From assembly GCA_948602995.1 (NCBI GenBank), contig CAPEBR010000004.1, positions 1-64,000 of the forward strand: 64,000 bases of DNA, in the 5' to 3' direction. Shown one piece after another: positions 9,987 to 20,400 of the stretch; position 1 is the first letter of the stretch, and each line of letters begins with the position of its first letter. The translations under genes and the position numbers were made by a program. Below the pieces are notes generated by a model. It made no database searches. It had not been told where the DNA came from and saw only the letters and a list, made by a program, of their open reading frames with translations. The stretch is from an uncultured Dorea sp. Its GTDB lineage: Bacteria > Bacillota > Clostridia > Lachnospirales > Lachnospiraceae.

Positions 9987-10041
9987 CCGGTACTTTCACA
10001 GTTACAAAAGACAATTACTTATTATATAAGGAGGGAAATAT

Positions 10042-11775
10042 ATGAAAAAACCTGGAACCTATATGAAACGCTATGGTCCGCTGTATCTGCTCGGCTTTGT
10101 GTGCATGGTAATCAGTCTGATCCTTGATATGGCGGCGCCGCAGATAACAAAGCATATTATTGACGACGTGATTGCGGATGGAAAAATCCGGCTTTTAACG
10201 GGTTTTCTATTGGGATTTCTGGGAATCGGCATCGGCCGTGCCATTCTGCAGTACATAAAGGAGTTTACCTATGATGCAGTGGGAGTATCCATTGGATATC
10301 ATATGCGAAGAGATCTCTTCTCACATCTTGAAACCATGTCTGCAGACTTCTTCGACCGGCACAATACCGGCGAGCTGATGACACGTGTCAAAGAAGACGT
10401 TGACAGAGTCTGGATGGCCACCGGATTTGTGGGGATTCTGGCCGTGGAGGCAGTCACACATACCATACTGGTGCTATTCTTTATGTTCCGCCTGAATCCG
10501 GTACTTACACTGGTTCCCCTGGTCATTCTGCCGGTCATCGGCATCTGTGCCATACGGATGGAGGGAAAGCTCGGCATAGTATATGACAAGATCAGCGAGG
10601 AAACCGCAGAACTGAATACAGTAGCCCAGGAAGCCCTGTCCGGCATCCGCACTGTTAAGGCATTTGCCCGTGAGGAATACGAGATTAAAAAATTCGGCAG
10701 ACACAACCGGAAATTTTATGATCTAAATATGGAGCAGGCAAAAACTGTGGCTGGCTACCAGCCGGCAATTACCTTTCTTGGAAATACCATGCTGCTTATG
10801 GTCATAATCATCGGGGGCCTGATGGTCATTTCCGGAAAGATGACGCTCGGGGCGCTGGGGGCATTTTCCGAATATGCCAATAATATTATCTGGCCCATGG
10901 AGATTGTCGGGTGGCTGAGTAATGATCTTGCATCTGCCTTTGCTTCGTGGAAGAAAATCAAAAAGGCTGCCGGCGAGACTCCGCAGATTACGGAGGCTGA
11001 GACAGTCATTTCACCCGAAAACATAAGCGGCAGTCTGAAATTCGAGCACGTCGGCTTTTCCCTGAACGGACAAAGGATTCTGTCAGATATTAATCTGGAT
11101 CTTAAGCCAGGACAGACGCTCGGCGTCATGGGAATGACCGGCGCTGGAAAGACAACACTTGTAAACCTGATTCAGCGCTTTTATGACGTAACAGAGGGAC
11201 GAATCCTGTTGGACGGCCAGGATATCCGGACCCTTCCCCTAAAGGAGCTGCGCGCCGCCGTCTCAGTTGTTATGCAGGATGTGTTCCTGTTTTCGGATTC
11301 TGTAGCGGAGAATGTAAAGACCGGAAAGCAAAAGGAACTTACGCAGGATACGGTAGAATGGTCAGCCGAAAAGGCTGGCGCCGCCCCTTTTATCAGCCGT
11401 CTTGAAGATGGATATGAGACGGTGGTCGGGGAGCGCGGCGTGGGTCTCTCTGGCGGGCAGAAGCAGCGGATCAGCATTGCCAGAGCCATCGCAAAGAAGC
11501 CTCCCATCCTGATCCTTGACGATGCCACATCTGCCCTTGACATGGAAACCGAACAGCAAATCCAGAAACATTTAGCCAAAATAGAAAAAACAACAAAAAT
11601 CATAATCGGACACCGGGTTTCTGCGGTGCATGCCGCAGACGAGATTATTATCCTGGAAGGCAGTACCATTGCCGAACGCGGCACTCATGAAGAGCTTATG
11701 GCCGGGAAGGGCCGCTATTACCATACCTGGTGCGTACAATATGGAAACAGAGAGGAGGAAGCAGCATGTCAGTAA
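10042..11775 (+). CDS. heterodimeric ABC exporter subunit with degenerate Walker B
   Basis: 577 aa, a half-transporter with six membrane helices (about 15-305) and a C-terminal nucleotide-binding domain. Walker A is GMTGAGKTT, the signature LSGGQKQR, and Walker B ILILDDATSALD. The usual catalytic Glu after Walker B is Asp here, as in the non-hydrolysing site of heterodimeric exporters such as BmrCD or TM287/288. The partner gene overlaps its 3' end. AAGGAGGG precedes the ATG. The likely role is multidrug or lipid export; the substrate cannot be read from the sequence. The leader peptide and terminator upstream suggest drug-inducible expression. Confidence 0.9.
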   Translation: MKKPGTYMKRYGPLYLLGFVCMVISLILDMAAPQITKHIIDDVIADGKIRLLTGFLLGFLGIGIGRAILQYIKEFTYDAVGVSIGYHMRRDLFSHLETMSADFFDRHNTGELMTRVKEDVDRVWMATGFVGILAVEAVTHTILVLFFMFRLNPVLTLVPLVILPVIGICAIRMEGKLGIVYDKISEETAELNTVAQEALSGIRTVKAFAREEYEIKKFGRHNRKFYDLNMEQAKTVAGYQPAITFLGNTMLLMVIIIGGLMVISGKMTLGALGAFSEYANNIIWPMEIVGWLSNDLASAFASWKKIKKAAGETPQITEAETVISPENISGSLKFEHVGFSLNGQRILSDINLDLKPGQTLGVMGMTGAGKTTLVNLIQRFYDVTEGRILLDGQDIRTLPLKELRAAVSVVMQDVFLFSDSVAENVKTGKQKELTQDTVEWSAEKAGAAPFISRLEDGYETVVGERGVGLSGGQKQRISIARAIAKKPPILILDDATSALDMETEQQIQKHLAKIEKTTKIIIGHRVSAVHAADEIIILEGSTIAERGTHEELMAGKGRYYHTWCVQYGNREEEAACQ

Positions 11776-13541
11776 ATTCTGTAAAACAAGATGAACTCAT
11801 CCGGGATGTCTCAAAAAAAGAAACGCTGGCCAGACTATATAAATATCTGTTAGCGTATAAAAGAAAGCTTGTTACTGTGGCTCTTCTGCTCTCTGTCACT
11901 CTTTCCGTCACGCTTGTTACTCCTCTTATGATTGAACTGGCAGTGGATACCTATGTGGCACATTCAGATATACCAGGGCTTTTCCGCCTTGGGGGAATTG
12001 GATTTTCCCTATTTCTTCTGTACATGCTCTGCAGGCGGGGCTGGATGCGCATCATGGCGGATATAACGAATCAGGTGCTGATGACCATACGCAGCGATCT
12101 CTACCGGCATATCCAGAGCCTGAGCTTCCATTTTTTTGACAGCCGTCCGACGGGAAAGATTCTTGCCCGCATTGTAGGTGACATTAATTCCCTAAAGGAG
12201 ATGCTTTCAGACAGCGTGACCAAGCTGCTTCCGGATTTTTTAACACTGATTGGAATCGCCTGCATCATGCTGGTAAAAAGCTGGCAGTTAGCCCTGGCCG
12301 CCTTCCTGACACTTCCGCTTCTCGCTGCAGGCATGTTCATAATTCAGATACGGGCACATAAGCTCTGGCAGATTCACAGGCAGAAGAATTCAAACCTGAA
12401 CGGATTTATCCACGAAAATTTTTCGGGCATCCGCATCGTGCAGAGCTTTGCCGCAGAACAGGAAAGGCAGGAGGCTTTTGACAGATGCGCCCGGGAATAC
12501 CGGGACAGCTTTATAGACGCAGTAAAGATTGCCGATTTATTCAGTGCACTTGTGGAAATTGTTTGGGGACTGGGCGGATTTCTTCTTTATTTTATTGGCA
12601 TCCGCATTGTCGGCGCAGACAGGATCGGCATCGGTACTTTCCTTGCCTTTTCCGCATACCTGGGAATGTTCTGGAGCCCGATCCGCAATCTGGCAAGCTT
12701 TTACAATAAGATTGTGACAAATATTTCTGCTGCGGAACGTGTATTTGACATTCTTGATACCCCGGCAGAGATCCGCAGTCTGGAGGGCAGCACCAGTCTG
12801 CCAGAGATCACGGGAAGAGTCCGCTTTCAAAACGTAAGCTTCGCTTACCCGGATGAGCCAGACCGCCTCGTACTTGAGAATGTAAGCTTTGATATCCGGC
12901 CCGGAGAAACGGTCGCACTCGTAGGCCCGACCGGAGCCGGAAAGACGACAATTGTTAATCTCATCAGCCGGTTTTATGATGTGACAGCGGGAAGTGTGGC
13001 GGTAGATGAATATGATACTCGTAAGGTAACCCTGGAAAGCTTAAGAAGACAGATGGGTGTAATGACACAGGATACCTTTTTATTTACCGGAACGATCCGT
13101 GAAAATATCTGCTATGGAAGGATGGATGCCACAGAGGAAGAAATGATTGCTGCAGCAAAGGCAGTTCATGCCCATGAGTTTATTATGAAAACGGAAAAAG
13201 GGTATGATACTGAGATCAGCGAACGAAGCGCCGGGCTCTCAATCGGACAGCGCCAGCTCCTTGCATTTGCCCGTACCATGCTAAGCGACCCCAGAATTCT
13301 GATTCTGGATGAGGCAACCTCCAGCATTGACACGCATACAGAGCTTCTCGTCCAGGCCGGCATTGCGGCTATGCTGAAAAACCGGACCTCCTTCATTATC
13401 GCCCACCGGCTTTCCACCATCCGGGGTGCAGACAGAATCTTCTATGTTGATGATAAACGGATTCTGGAAACAGGAAATCATGAAGAATTGATGGCGAAAA
13501 AGGGATTGTACTACCGGCTGTATGAGAGCCAGTTCTCATAA
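11766..13541 (+). CDS. heterodimeric ABC exporter subunit with canonical Walker B
   Basis: 591 aa, six membrane helices then an ATPase domain. Walker A is GPTGAGKTT and Walker B ILILDEATSSID with the catalytic Glu. The signature is LSIGQRQ instead of LSGGQ. This complements the preceding subunit exactly: this LSIGQ with the partner's Asp gives one degenerate site, and the partner's LSGGQ with this Glu gives the active site. I chose the start at 11766, with GAGAGGAGG upstream and a 10-nt overlap with the previous gene, rather than the open frame from 11730. The two products should form one exporter in the cytoplasmic membrane. Confidence 0.9.
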   Translation: MSVNSVKQDELIRDVSKKETLARLYKYLLAYKRKLVTVALLLSVTLSVTLVTPLMIELAVDTYVAHSDIPGLFRLGGIGFSLFLLYMLCRRGWMRIMADITNQVLMTIRSDLYRHIQSLSFHFFDSRPTGKILARIVGDINSLKEMLSDSVTKLLPDFLTLIGIACIMLVKSWQLALAAFLTLPLLAAGMFIIQIRAHKLWQIHRQKNSNLNGFIHENFSGIRIVQSFAAEQERQEAFDRCAREYRDSFIDAVKIADLFSALVEIVWGLGGFLLYFIGIRIVGADRIGIGTFLAFSAYLGMFWSPIRNLASFYNKIVTNISAAERVFDILDTPAEIRSLEGSTSLPEITGRVRFQNVSFAYPDEPDRLVLENVSFDIRPGETVALVGPTGAGKTTIVNLISRFYDVTAGSVAVDEYDTRKVTLESLRRQMGVMTQDTFLFTGTIRENICYGRMDATEEEMIAAAKAVHAHEFIMKTEKGYDTEISERSAGLSIGQRQLLAFARTMLSDPRILILDEATSSIDTHTELLVQAGIAAMLKNRTSFIIAHRLSTIRGADRIFYVDDKRILETGNHEELMAKKGLYYRLYESQFS

Positions 13542-13636
13542 AATTTACTATTTTTCTGTATAATATGGCAAAAAAAGAATCTTTTATTGTATAATCGTAT
13601 TGACACTAACAATATCAACAGTACAAGGAGGAATAT

Positions 13637-14179
13637 ATGAAATCAACAAAGTACGCAGGAACACAGACCGAAAAGAATCTGGAGGCAGCTTTTGCCGGTG
13701 AATCACAGGCAAGAAACAAGTATACTTACTTTGCCTCTGCTGCAAAAAAGCAGGGTTTTGAACAGATCGCAGCACTCTTTTTAAAGACCGCTGACAATGA
13801 AAAAGAGCATGCAAAGATGTGGTTTAAGGAGTTAAACGGAATCGGCGATACGAAGGAGAACCTTGCCGCAGCTGCAGACGGCGAAAACTACGAATGGACA
13901 GACATGTATGAAAATTTTGCCAAAACAGCAGAGGAAGAAGGCTTCCCGGAGCTTGCAGAAAAGTTCCGGCTTGTGGGACAGATTGAGAAGCACCATGAGG
14001 AACGATACCGTGCTCTGTTAAAGAATGTGGAGACTGCCGCTGTATTTGAAAAAAGCGAAGTAAAGGTGTGGGAATGCCGTAACTGCGGGCACATTGTCAC
14101 AGGTACAAAAGCTCCTGAAGTCTGCCCGACCTGCAATCATCCCCAAAGTTATTTCGAAGTACATGCGGAAAATTATTAA
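13637..14179 (+). CDS. rbr: rubrerythrin
   Basis: 180 aa. The N-terminal ferritin-like four-helix domain carries the di-iron ligands (GESQARNKY, EKEHAKM, EKHHEERY). The C-terminal rubredoxin domain has CRNCG and CPTCNHP, spaced for one FeCys4 site. It is an NADH-linked peroxidase defence protein of anaerobes that works in the cytoplasm with a rubredoxin or ferredoxin reductase. Strong RBS AAGGAGG. It is monocistronic, closed by the terminator at 14194. Confidence 0.97.
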   Translation: MKSTKYAGTQTEKNLEAAFAGESQARNKYTYFASAAKKQGFEQIAALFLKTADNEKEHAKMWFKELNGIGDTKENLAAAADGENYEWTDMYENFAKTAEEEGFPELAEKFRLVGQIEKHHEERYRALLKNVETAAVFEKSEVKVWECRNCGHIVTGTKAPEVCPTCNHPQSYFEVHAENY

Positions 14180-14193
14180 AAGCGTGACCCCTT

Positions 14194-14225
14194 GCAAGAT
14201 CCCGGCCAGTTGGCCGGGATCTTGC
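14194..14225. terminator. long hairpin terminator after rubrerythrin
   Basis: A perfect 15-bp stem (GCAAGATCCCGGCCA and its complement) with a 2-nt loop, followed by a T-rich stretch (TTCTGTTTCTG). The U-run is imperfect, but stem strength and position support a terminator. Confidence 0.75.
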
Positions 14226-14302
14226 TTCTGTTTCTGTCCATGTTTTTCTGAGTTTTATTCCGCCTTCCAGCTTTTCCCCATCACATACTTGTGCGGCTTA
14301 TA

Positions 14303-14470
14303 CTAGTACAACGAATATTAAGTAATTGGCAGTTTGACTTGCCTCTTTTCCTGATAGCACTACTCCCCAAGCCTCGACGTAGCCAACCGCTACGCCTGCG
14401 TTTGTGAAGCAGCACTCTCAGAAAAATATTCTGCGTCAAACTATCCAAAACTTAATTTTCGTTGTACTAG
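14303..14470. repeat. CTAG-ended palindromic element A (168 bp)
   Basis: Starts and ends with CTAG; flanking bases extend the perfect inverted repeat to 15 bp (TACTAGTACAACGAA). The arms remain alignable as an inverted repeat for about 65 bp. The centre is a CGTAGC-CAACC-GCTACG hairpin. Same size, ends and core as the elements at 32269 and 48246. It lies between two convergent genes. Confidence 0.8.
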
Positions 14471-14485
14471 TAATGAATGTAGCGT

Positions 14486-17400
14486 CTATTTTACTTTTAT
14501 CTTTATCTTTGTTTTTTTACTTCCAGATTTTACTGTAATTGTAGCAGACCCTTTTTTTATCGCTTTAATCACTCCTTTTGTGTTCACTTTCGCTATTTTT
14601 CTGTTAGAAGTTGAATATGTAATTTTTTGCTGTGATGTCAAAGGCATTAAGGTCACTTGTGTTTTATATGACTTCCCTTTTTTCAAAGTAACATTTTTAC
14701 GATTTACAGTCAATTTTGCTGTTTTTACAGTCCCTTTCTGAACTATAATTTTTGCTGTTAATACCTTTCCGCTTTCCAATATGACCTTCAATGTTGTAGT
14801 TCCCTTTTTCTTTGCGGTAATTTTCCCTTTCGCGTTAACAGATGCAACTTTAGGGTTTGTGGTTTTATATGATCTCACTTTATCACCTGTTGCAAGATCT
14901 GTTACTTTAAACTGAGTCGTCGATTGTCTGACCTTAAGAGGAATCTTAGTCATGTTCAATTTTCCCGTTGCCTTAAGCCTTGCGATCATCTGTGTTTCTT
15001 TACTGTCACATTTTGTACAAACTCTCTGTCTTGTTCCCGTACTAACCGCGGTTGCAGATTTTGTCACTGTCCATGAATTAAAGATATGGCCTTTTGCAGG
15101 TTTCTCCTTTTGCGCAACAATAACTGCCCCACATTCTGTACACTCACTTCCATCTGTCAGCCCTGTCTGTGTACAGGTTGCCTCCTTCCCTTTTATTGTC
15201 TTTATAATGTGCTTCGAAGAGTCTGCTGAAATTGCTGACATAATTGCAAGCATACAATTGCTGCATGTAAATGTTCTCTCTCCGTCACTTATACAGGTTG
15301 AATCTTTTGTTACTGTTCCATGATCCCAATGGTGGACAGTTTTTGGAATGTTTTTTCCTGCTGAAAGCACATATTTGCAGTTCGTACAATAAACATCCCC
15401 TGTATATCCTTTTTCGAAACAGGACTCTTCTTTTTGACTTTGAATTCCGGTAATATCATGATTACAATCCACGCTTGTAAGAGTTACTTCTTTATTGGTT
15501 ATTGCATAATATGCTTTATCTGTACCATTGTAGTATGCTGTCGCACTAACTGCTTCTCCAAATTCAATCATTTTATCCACATCTTCTTCTGCCCAGACCC
15601 ATCCTTCTTCCAGCACTACATCCCTTATCTTTGTGATTTCTTTTTTTACCGGTTTTTCCGCAAGTGGTGCACTATTCGGAAGAGTCCCCTGTGTAACTGT
15701 AATGGAAATACTTTTCTCCTTAGATGCAAAATATTCTTTTGTTTCTGCCGTATTTACTGTAACCATAGCATTACCTGGTTTATTTAATGAAACAATCCCT
15801 TCACCAGATATACTTACCGCATCACCTTTTACCTGGTAAATAATTCTGCCATCACTATTTGTTGCTATATCTAATAAAAATATTTCGTCACTGTAAGGAA
15901 TCTCGTATGTCTGCTCAATGACTGCAATCTCTGCTGGCTTTTTGCCGATTTCTTCTTTATCTCTCACTGTAAGAACAATAATGAACTCCGCACTTTTATA
16001 ATTGTCTGTTGCGGATGCAGTCACGTTAATATGTACAGTTCCAATATTTTGGATTGTAACATTCCCTTCCTCATCAACCGATGCAATGGATGGATTATCA
16101 GAGACATAAGATAATATTCCATCTCCATCCGTTACTACCGCATCTAATTTAAAGGAATCATCTCCTATAGTCTTATCATATGTTCCTGTTCCTGATATCA
16201 TCTGCGGAAGTTTTTCAGCACTAGGAGTAATACTTTCAACCTTAAATCCCCATGCAGTTCCCCCATCATCCGCTACTAATTTGATTTTTACAGTATTGCC
16301 GGGTACTCTTATCGTTTTTCCTGAAAGTTCTGTTCCTGTATACTTTCCAACTTCTATATTGTCCGCAGTATAAATATAGATGAAATCAAAATCTTTTTCC
16401 GTTTCTGTCTTCTTATCAAAGGTTACATGCAAAGCTTCTACATCGTCTGATGCTGTATACACCCAGTAATCCGAACAATTATTGGTGTAATTATGACTGC
16501 TTTCCATTTCATTCACAGATGTAACAATATGGGCATTATTGCTAACAGTCACAGTACATGTTGCGCTGACATTGCCTCCATCCTTTGCTTTGACCATAAT
16601 ATCGGCAGTTCCCTTTTTGTGGGCCATTACCTTTCCATTTTCATCTACAGAAGCAATCTTTTCGTCAGAGGAAGACCACTCCGTCTCTTTATTGTATGCA
16701 TCCTCCGGCCAAACACCTGCCTCCAGCTGATATGTATCCAGTGCCTCCATAATTAAAGATGTTTCACTTAAGTACAGGGATTCAACTGGCTGCAGCACAG
16801 TAACTGCACAGGATGCACTTACATCCCCTACATTTACCATTATATTCGCTTCACCCGCTTTTTTCGCAGTTATAATACCAGTATCTGTAACAGCAGCAAT
16901 ATTAGGATTCGTACTCTTCCAGAATACTTCATCTGTAAAATTATCTGGTTCTATTGATAATGTAAGGGCTGTGGTTGAATATCTCTTAAGCGTTAATGAT
17001 TCCGGAATAAGTACAGCACTTTTTGCTTTTACCTCTTTTGATATAAATTTCATATTTTTATCTTTTGCATATGTTTCTGCATAGGTGCCTGCCACACCGT
17101 AAATAGTTATTTTATCTGGATAGCTGAATACTGCATCTGCAATAATTGTGGTTTTTCTCGGTATTGTAATCTCCGATAAACTTGTACAATTTATAAAAGC
17201 ATTATTCTTAATTTCTGTAACCCCGTATGGTAAAATAATTTCCTTTAGTGCACCGCATTGATAAAATGCTGATTTCGGAATTACAGTAAGCTTGTTTCCC
17301 AGTTTTACATCTGACAATAAATCATTATTAGAAAAGCACTGCTCTCCTATACTCCGAACCGAATCCGGAAGCCTTATTGAAGTTAATTTACTACAGCCGC

Positions 17401-20400
17401 TAAAAGCAGCCTTTCCTATTTCCTGTATCCCATTTCCCAGCAAAACATTTTCCAATGCAGTACAATTTTGAAAACATTCTCCCCCAATAACAAGAGGGCT
17501 GTCCTTAACTGTTACCTTGTTTAATGATGTATTCCCCTTAAAGGCAGCTTCTCCTATTTTAGTTACAGATTCCGGAATTTCTATCTCTATTAACCCAGTA
17601 TTTTCAAATGCGGCAGCCTTAATTGTTTCTACCGAACCCGGAAACCTAATTTCCTTTAAATTTGTACAACGTGAAAAAGAGGAGTTTCCTATCTCCATAA
17701 CACTATTTGGAATCATTATGTCTGTTAAATTTTCACAATGGTAAAACGCACTACCTTCTATTATTGATACTGTTTCTGGAATCGTTATATTTACCAGACC
17801 ACTGCAATAACCAAATAATCCATCTGCTATTTTTGTGGTTCCTGTTTCAAACGTCACCTCTTTCAGTCCATCGCATCCCATAAATGCTCCTCTGTCGGCT
17901 CCATTCAAAAAATCCGGGTCAAATCCCCTTGTTGTTTCTTTCAGACTTTTAGGAATCTCAATCTTCTCTATTTTTACACATCCTCCAAACGCTGACACTC
18001 CTAATATTTCTAATGATTTTGATAATTTTACATTTGTCAGATTCTCACATCTTGCAAAGGCCCAGCCGCTTATCTCCGTAACGCTATCGGGAACAGTAAT
18101 TTCCTCTAGCATGCTACAAAAAGCAAATGCGTCGAATCCAATCTTCGTCACATTATTTGGAATAACTACATCTTTCAGATTTTTACAATGATAAAATGCG
18201 TTATCTTCTATTGTTGTTACTGTTTCGGGAATGATAATATCTGTCAAACCACTGCAATAACCAAATAGACCATCTGCTATTTTTGTAGTTCCTTTTTCAA
18301 ACGTCACCTCTTTCAGTCCATCGCATCCCATAAATGCTCCTCTGTCGGCTCCATTCAAAAAGTCCGGTCTATATCCCAATGTTGTTTTTTCCAAACTTTT
18401 GGGAATCTCAATTTTCCCTATTTTTACACATCCTCCAAATGCTGACACTCCTAATATTTCTAATGATTTTGATAATTTTACATTTGTCAGATTCCCACAT
18501 CCTGTAAAGGCCCAGCTGCCTATCTCCGTTACGCTGTCAGGAATCGTAATTTCCTTTAATGCGCCACAAGACTCAAATGCGCTTGCCCCAATCTTCGTCA
18601 CAGAATTGGGAATAACTACATCTTTCAGATTTTTACAATGACAAAATGCTTCGTCTTCTATTGTTGTTACCGTTTCGGGAATGATAATATCGGTCAAGCC
18701 ACTGCAATAACCAAATAGACCATCTGCTATTTTTGTGGTTCCTGTTTCAAACGTCACCTCTTTCAGTCCATCACATCCCATAAATGCTCCTCTGTCGGCT
18801 CCATTCAAAAAGTCCGGTCTATATCCCCTTGTTGTTTTTTTCAGACTTTTAGGAATCTCAATTTTCCCTATTTTTACACATCCTCCAAATGCTGACACTC
18901 CTAATGTTTCTAATGATCTTGACAGTTTTACATTTATCAGATTTTCACATCTTGCAAAGGCCCAGCTGCCTATCTCCGTTACACTATCAGGAATATTGAT
19001 CTGACTCAGCAATGGGCACTCGGAAAATGCATTCATTCCTATATGAGTAACGGTTTCAGGAATAGAAACTATGTACAGGTTACTTCTGTTACAAAAAGCA
19101 TTGCTTCCAATTGATTCTACCGTATATCCATCAATCTCAGATGGTATGGTCAAAGCATATGCGTCTCCTGTATACCCGGTAATTCTAGCAACCTCCTTTT
19201 CTTTATCATTTTTGTATACTTCATATCTAAATACCGGTACAAGTCTACCTTCCTCATTAAATTCATATCCGTCTCCCGGGCTCCCATATCTTGAACTAAA
19301 CCCTGTTGTATACCATCTGTCACTCGAATCTCTCGAACAAGTTTGCACACGTAATTTATCTTCCCAATGATATACAAGCCTTACAGGACTATTGTCAAAG
19401 GTATAAATATCTATATTTTTACCAAATGATTTTTTACCAATTCCATAATCAATAGTCAGGGACGCACCTACATTTGCATACATCCATCCACGGAAGGTGG
19501 CACAGGTAGCAGGAAGCTCTCCATCTCCGTAAGTTATTGCTTTATACTGACCTTGTGCACCTGCCTCTGCATAAATTTGTCCATTCACACAAGGCACATT
19601 TAAGCTTGCCTCTACCTGGACACCAAGCTTCATATTTATCTGACTTTGCAGACTATATGTACTTTTCTTGAAATTTTTGATCAGACGAAACCCCATGCTT
19701 TCCGAGTATTGCACGCCTGCCTCCAAATTTGTTGTATATGTGACTGTTAGACTTCCATCTGCACCGGCAACGGCATAAACATTAATGAAGCCAATATTTC
19801 CTACTGGAATACTGCCTAGAAGCACCCTTTTCGAAATTCCTGAGGCATCGAAAAAATCTACAGTAAGATTTCCCGTAAGAAATACATTTCCGCTACAGGA
19901 TACATATGCCTCATGATTTTTACTGACTACTTTATATTTTACCTTTAGATTTGACAACGTACATCCAATATTTATATTGACACCCTTTGCAATTCCAATT
20001 GATCCGTTCAGATTAACCGCACTTATATTTTTTGTTCCTGCTATACGTGCATCGTAATATTCTGTTCCGTCTTCATATTTTGCCTCAGCAGTTCCACCTT
20101 CTATATACGTAATAGATATACCGTCCTCTGGCTGCACCAAGGCCAGATTTCCATCTGCAATTCCTTGAGCATCTGCATTTTTAAGCAGCTTCTCTTCATC
20201 GGCTTTCGATGTAGTTATGCTTAAACTATTATTTTCAGCAACAACCCTTTCTGCAGTATATATTTGAGGAATTCCATTTAAGTAAATTGCAAAAATATCT
20301 CCGTCAGATATTCTCAATGACGTATCATAGATTGTTATTCTGTCATTTTTATCAAGATGTATTCCAGTTTCTTCAGGGACGACAATTACACCTTCTGCAA

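Noticed and set aside
13542..13636. TTGACA near the rubrerythrin start
   Set aside because: It lies only about 30 nt before the ATG, too close to serve as a -35 box. TATAAT-like sequences are present, but no convincing pair was found.
17650..19000. Possible CRISPR-like array
   Set aside because: The repeats are 450 bp and in frame with a protein; no short repeat-spacer pattern occurs anywhere in the window.
17517..19004. Series of + strand ORFs opposite the LRR repeats
   Set aside because: They recur with the 450-bp repeat and are low-complexity antisense of LRR codons.
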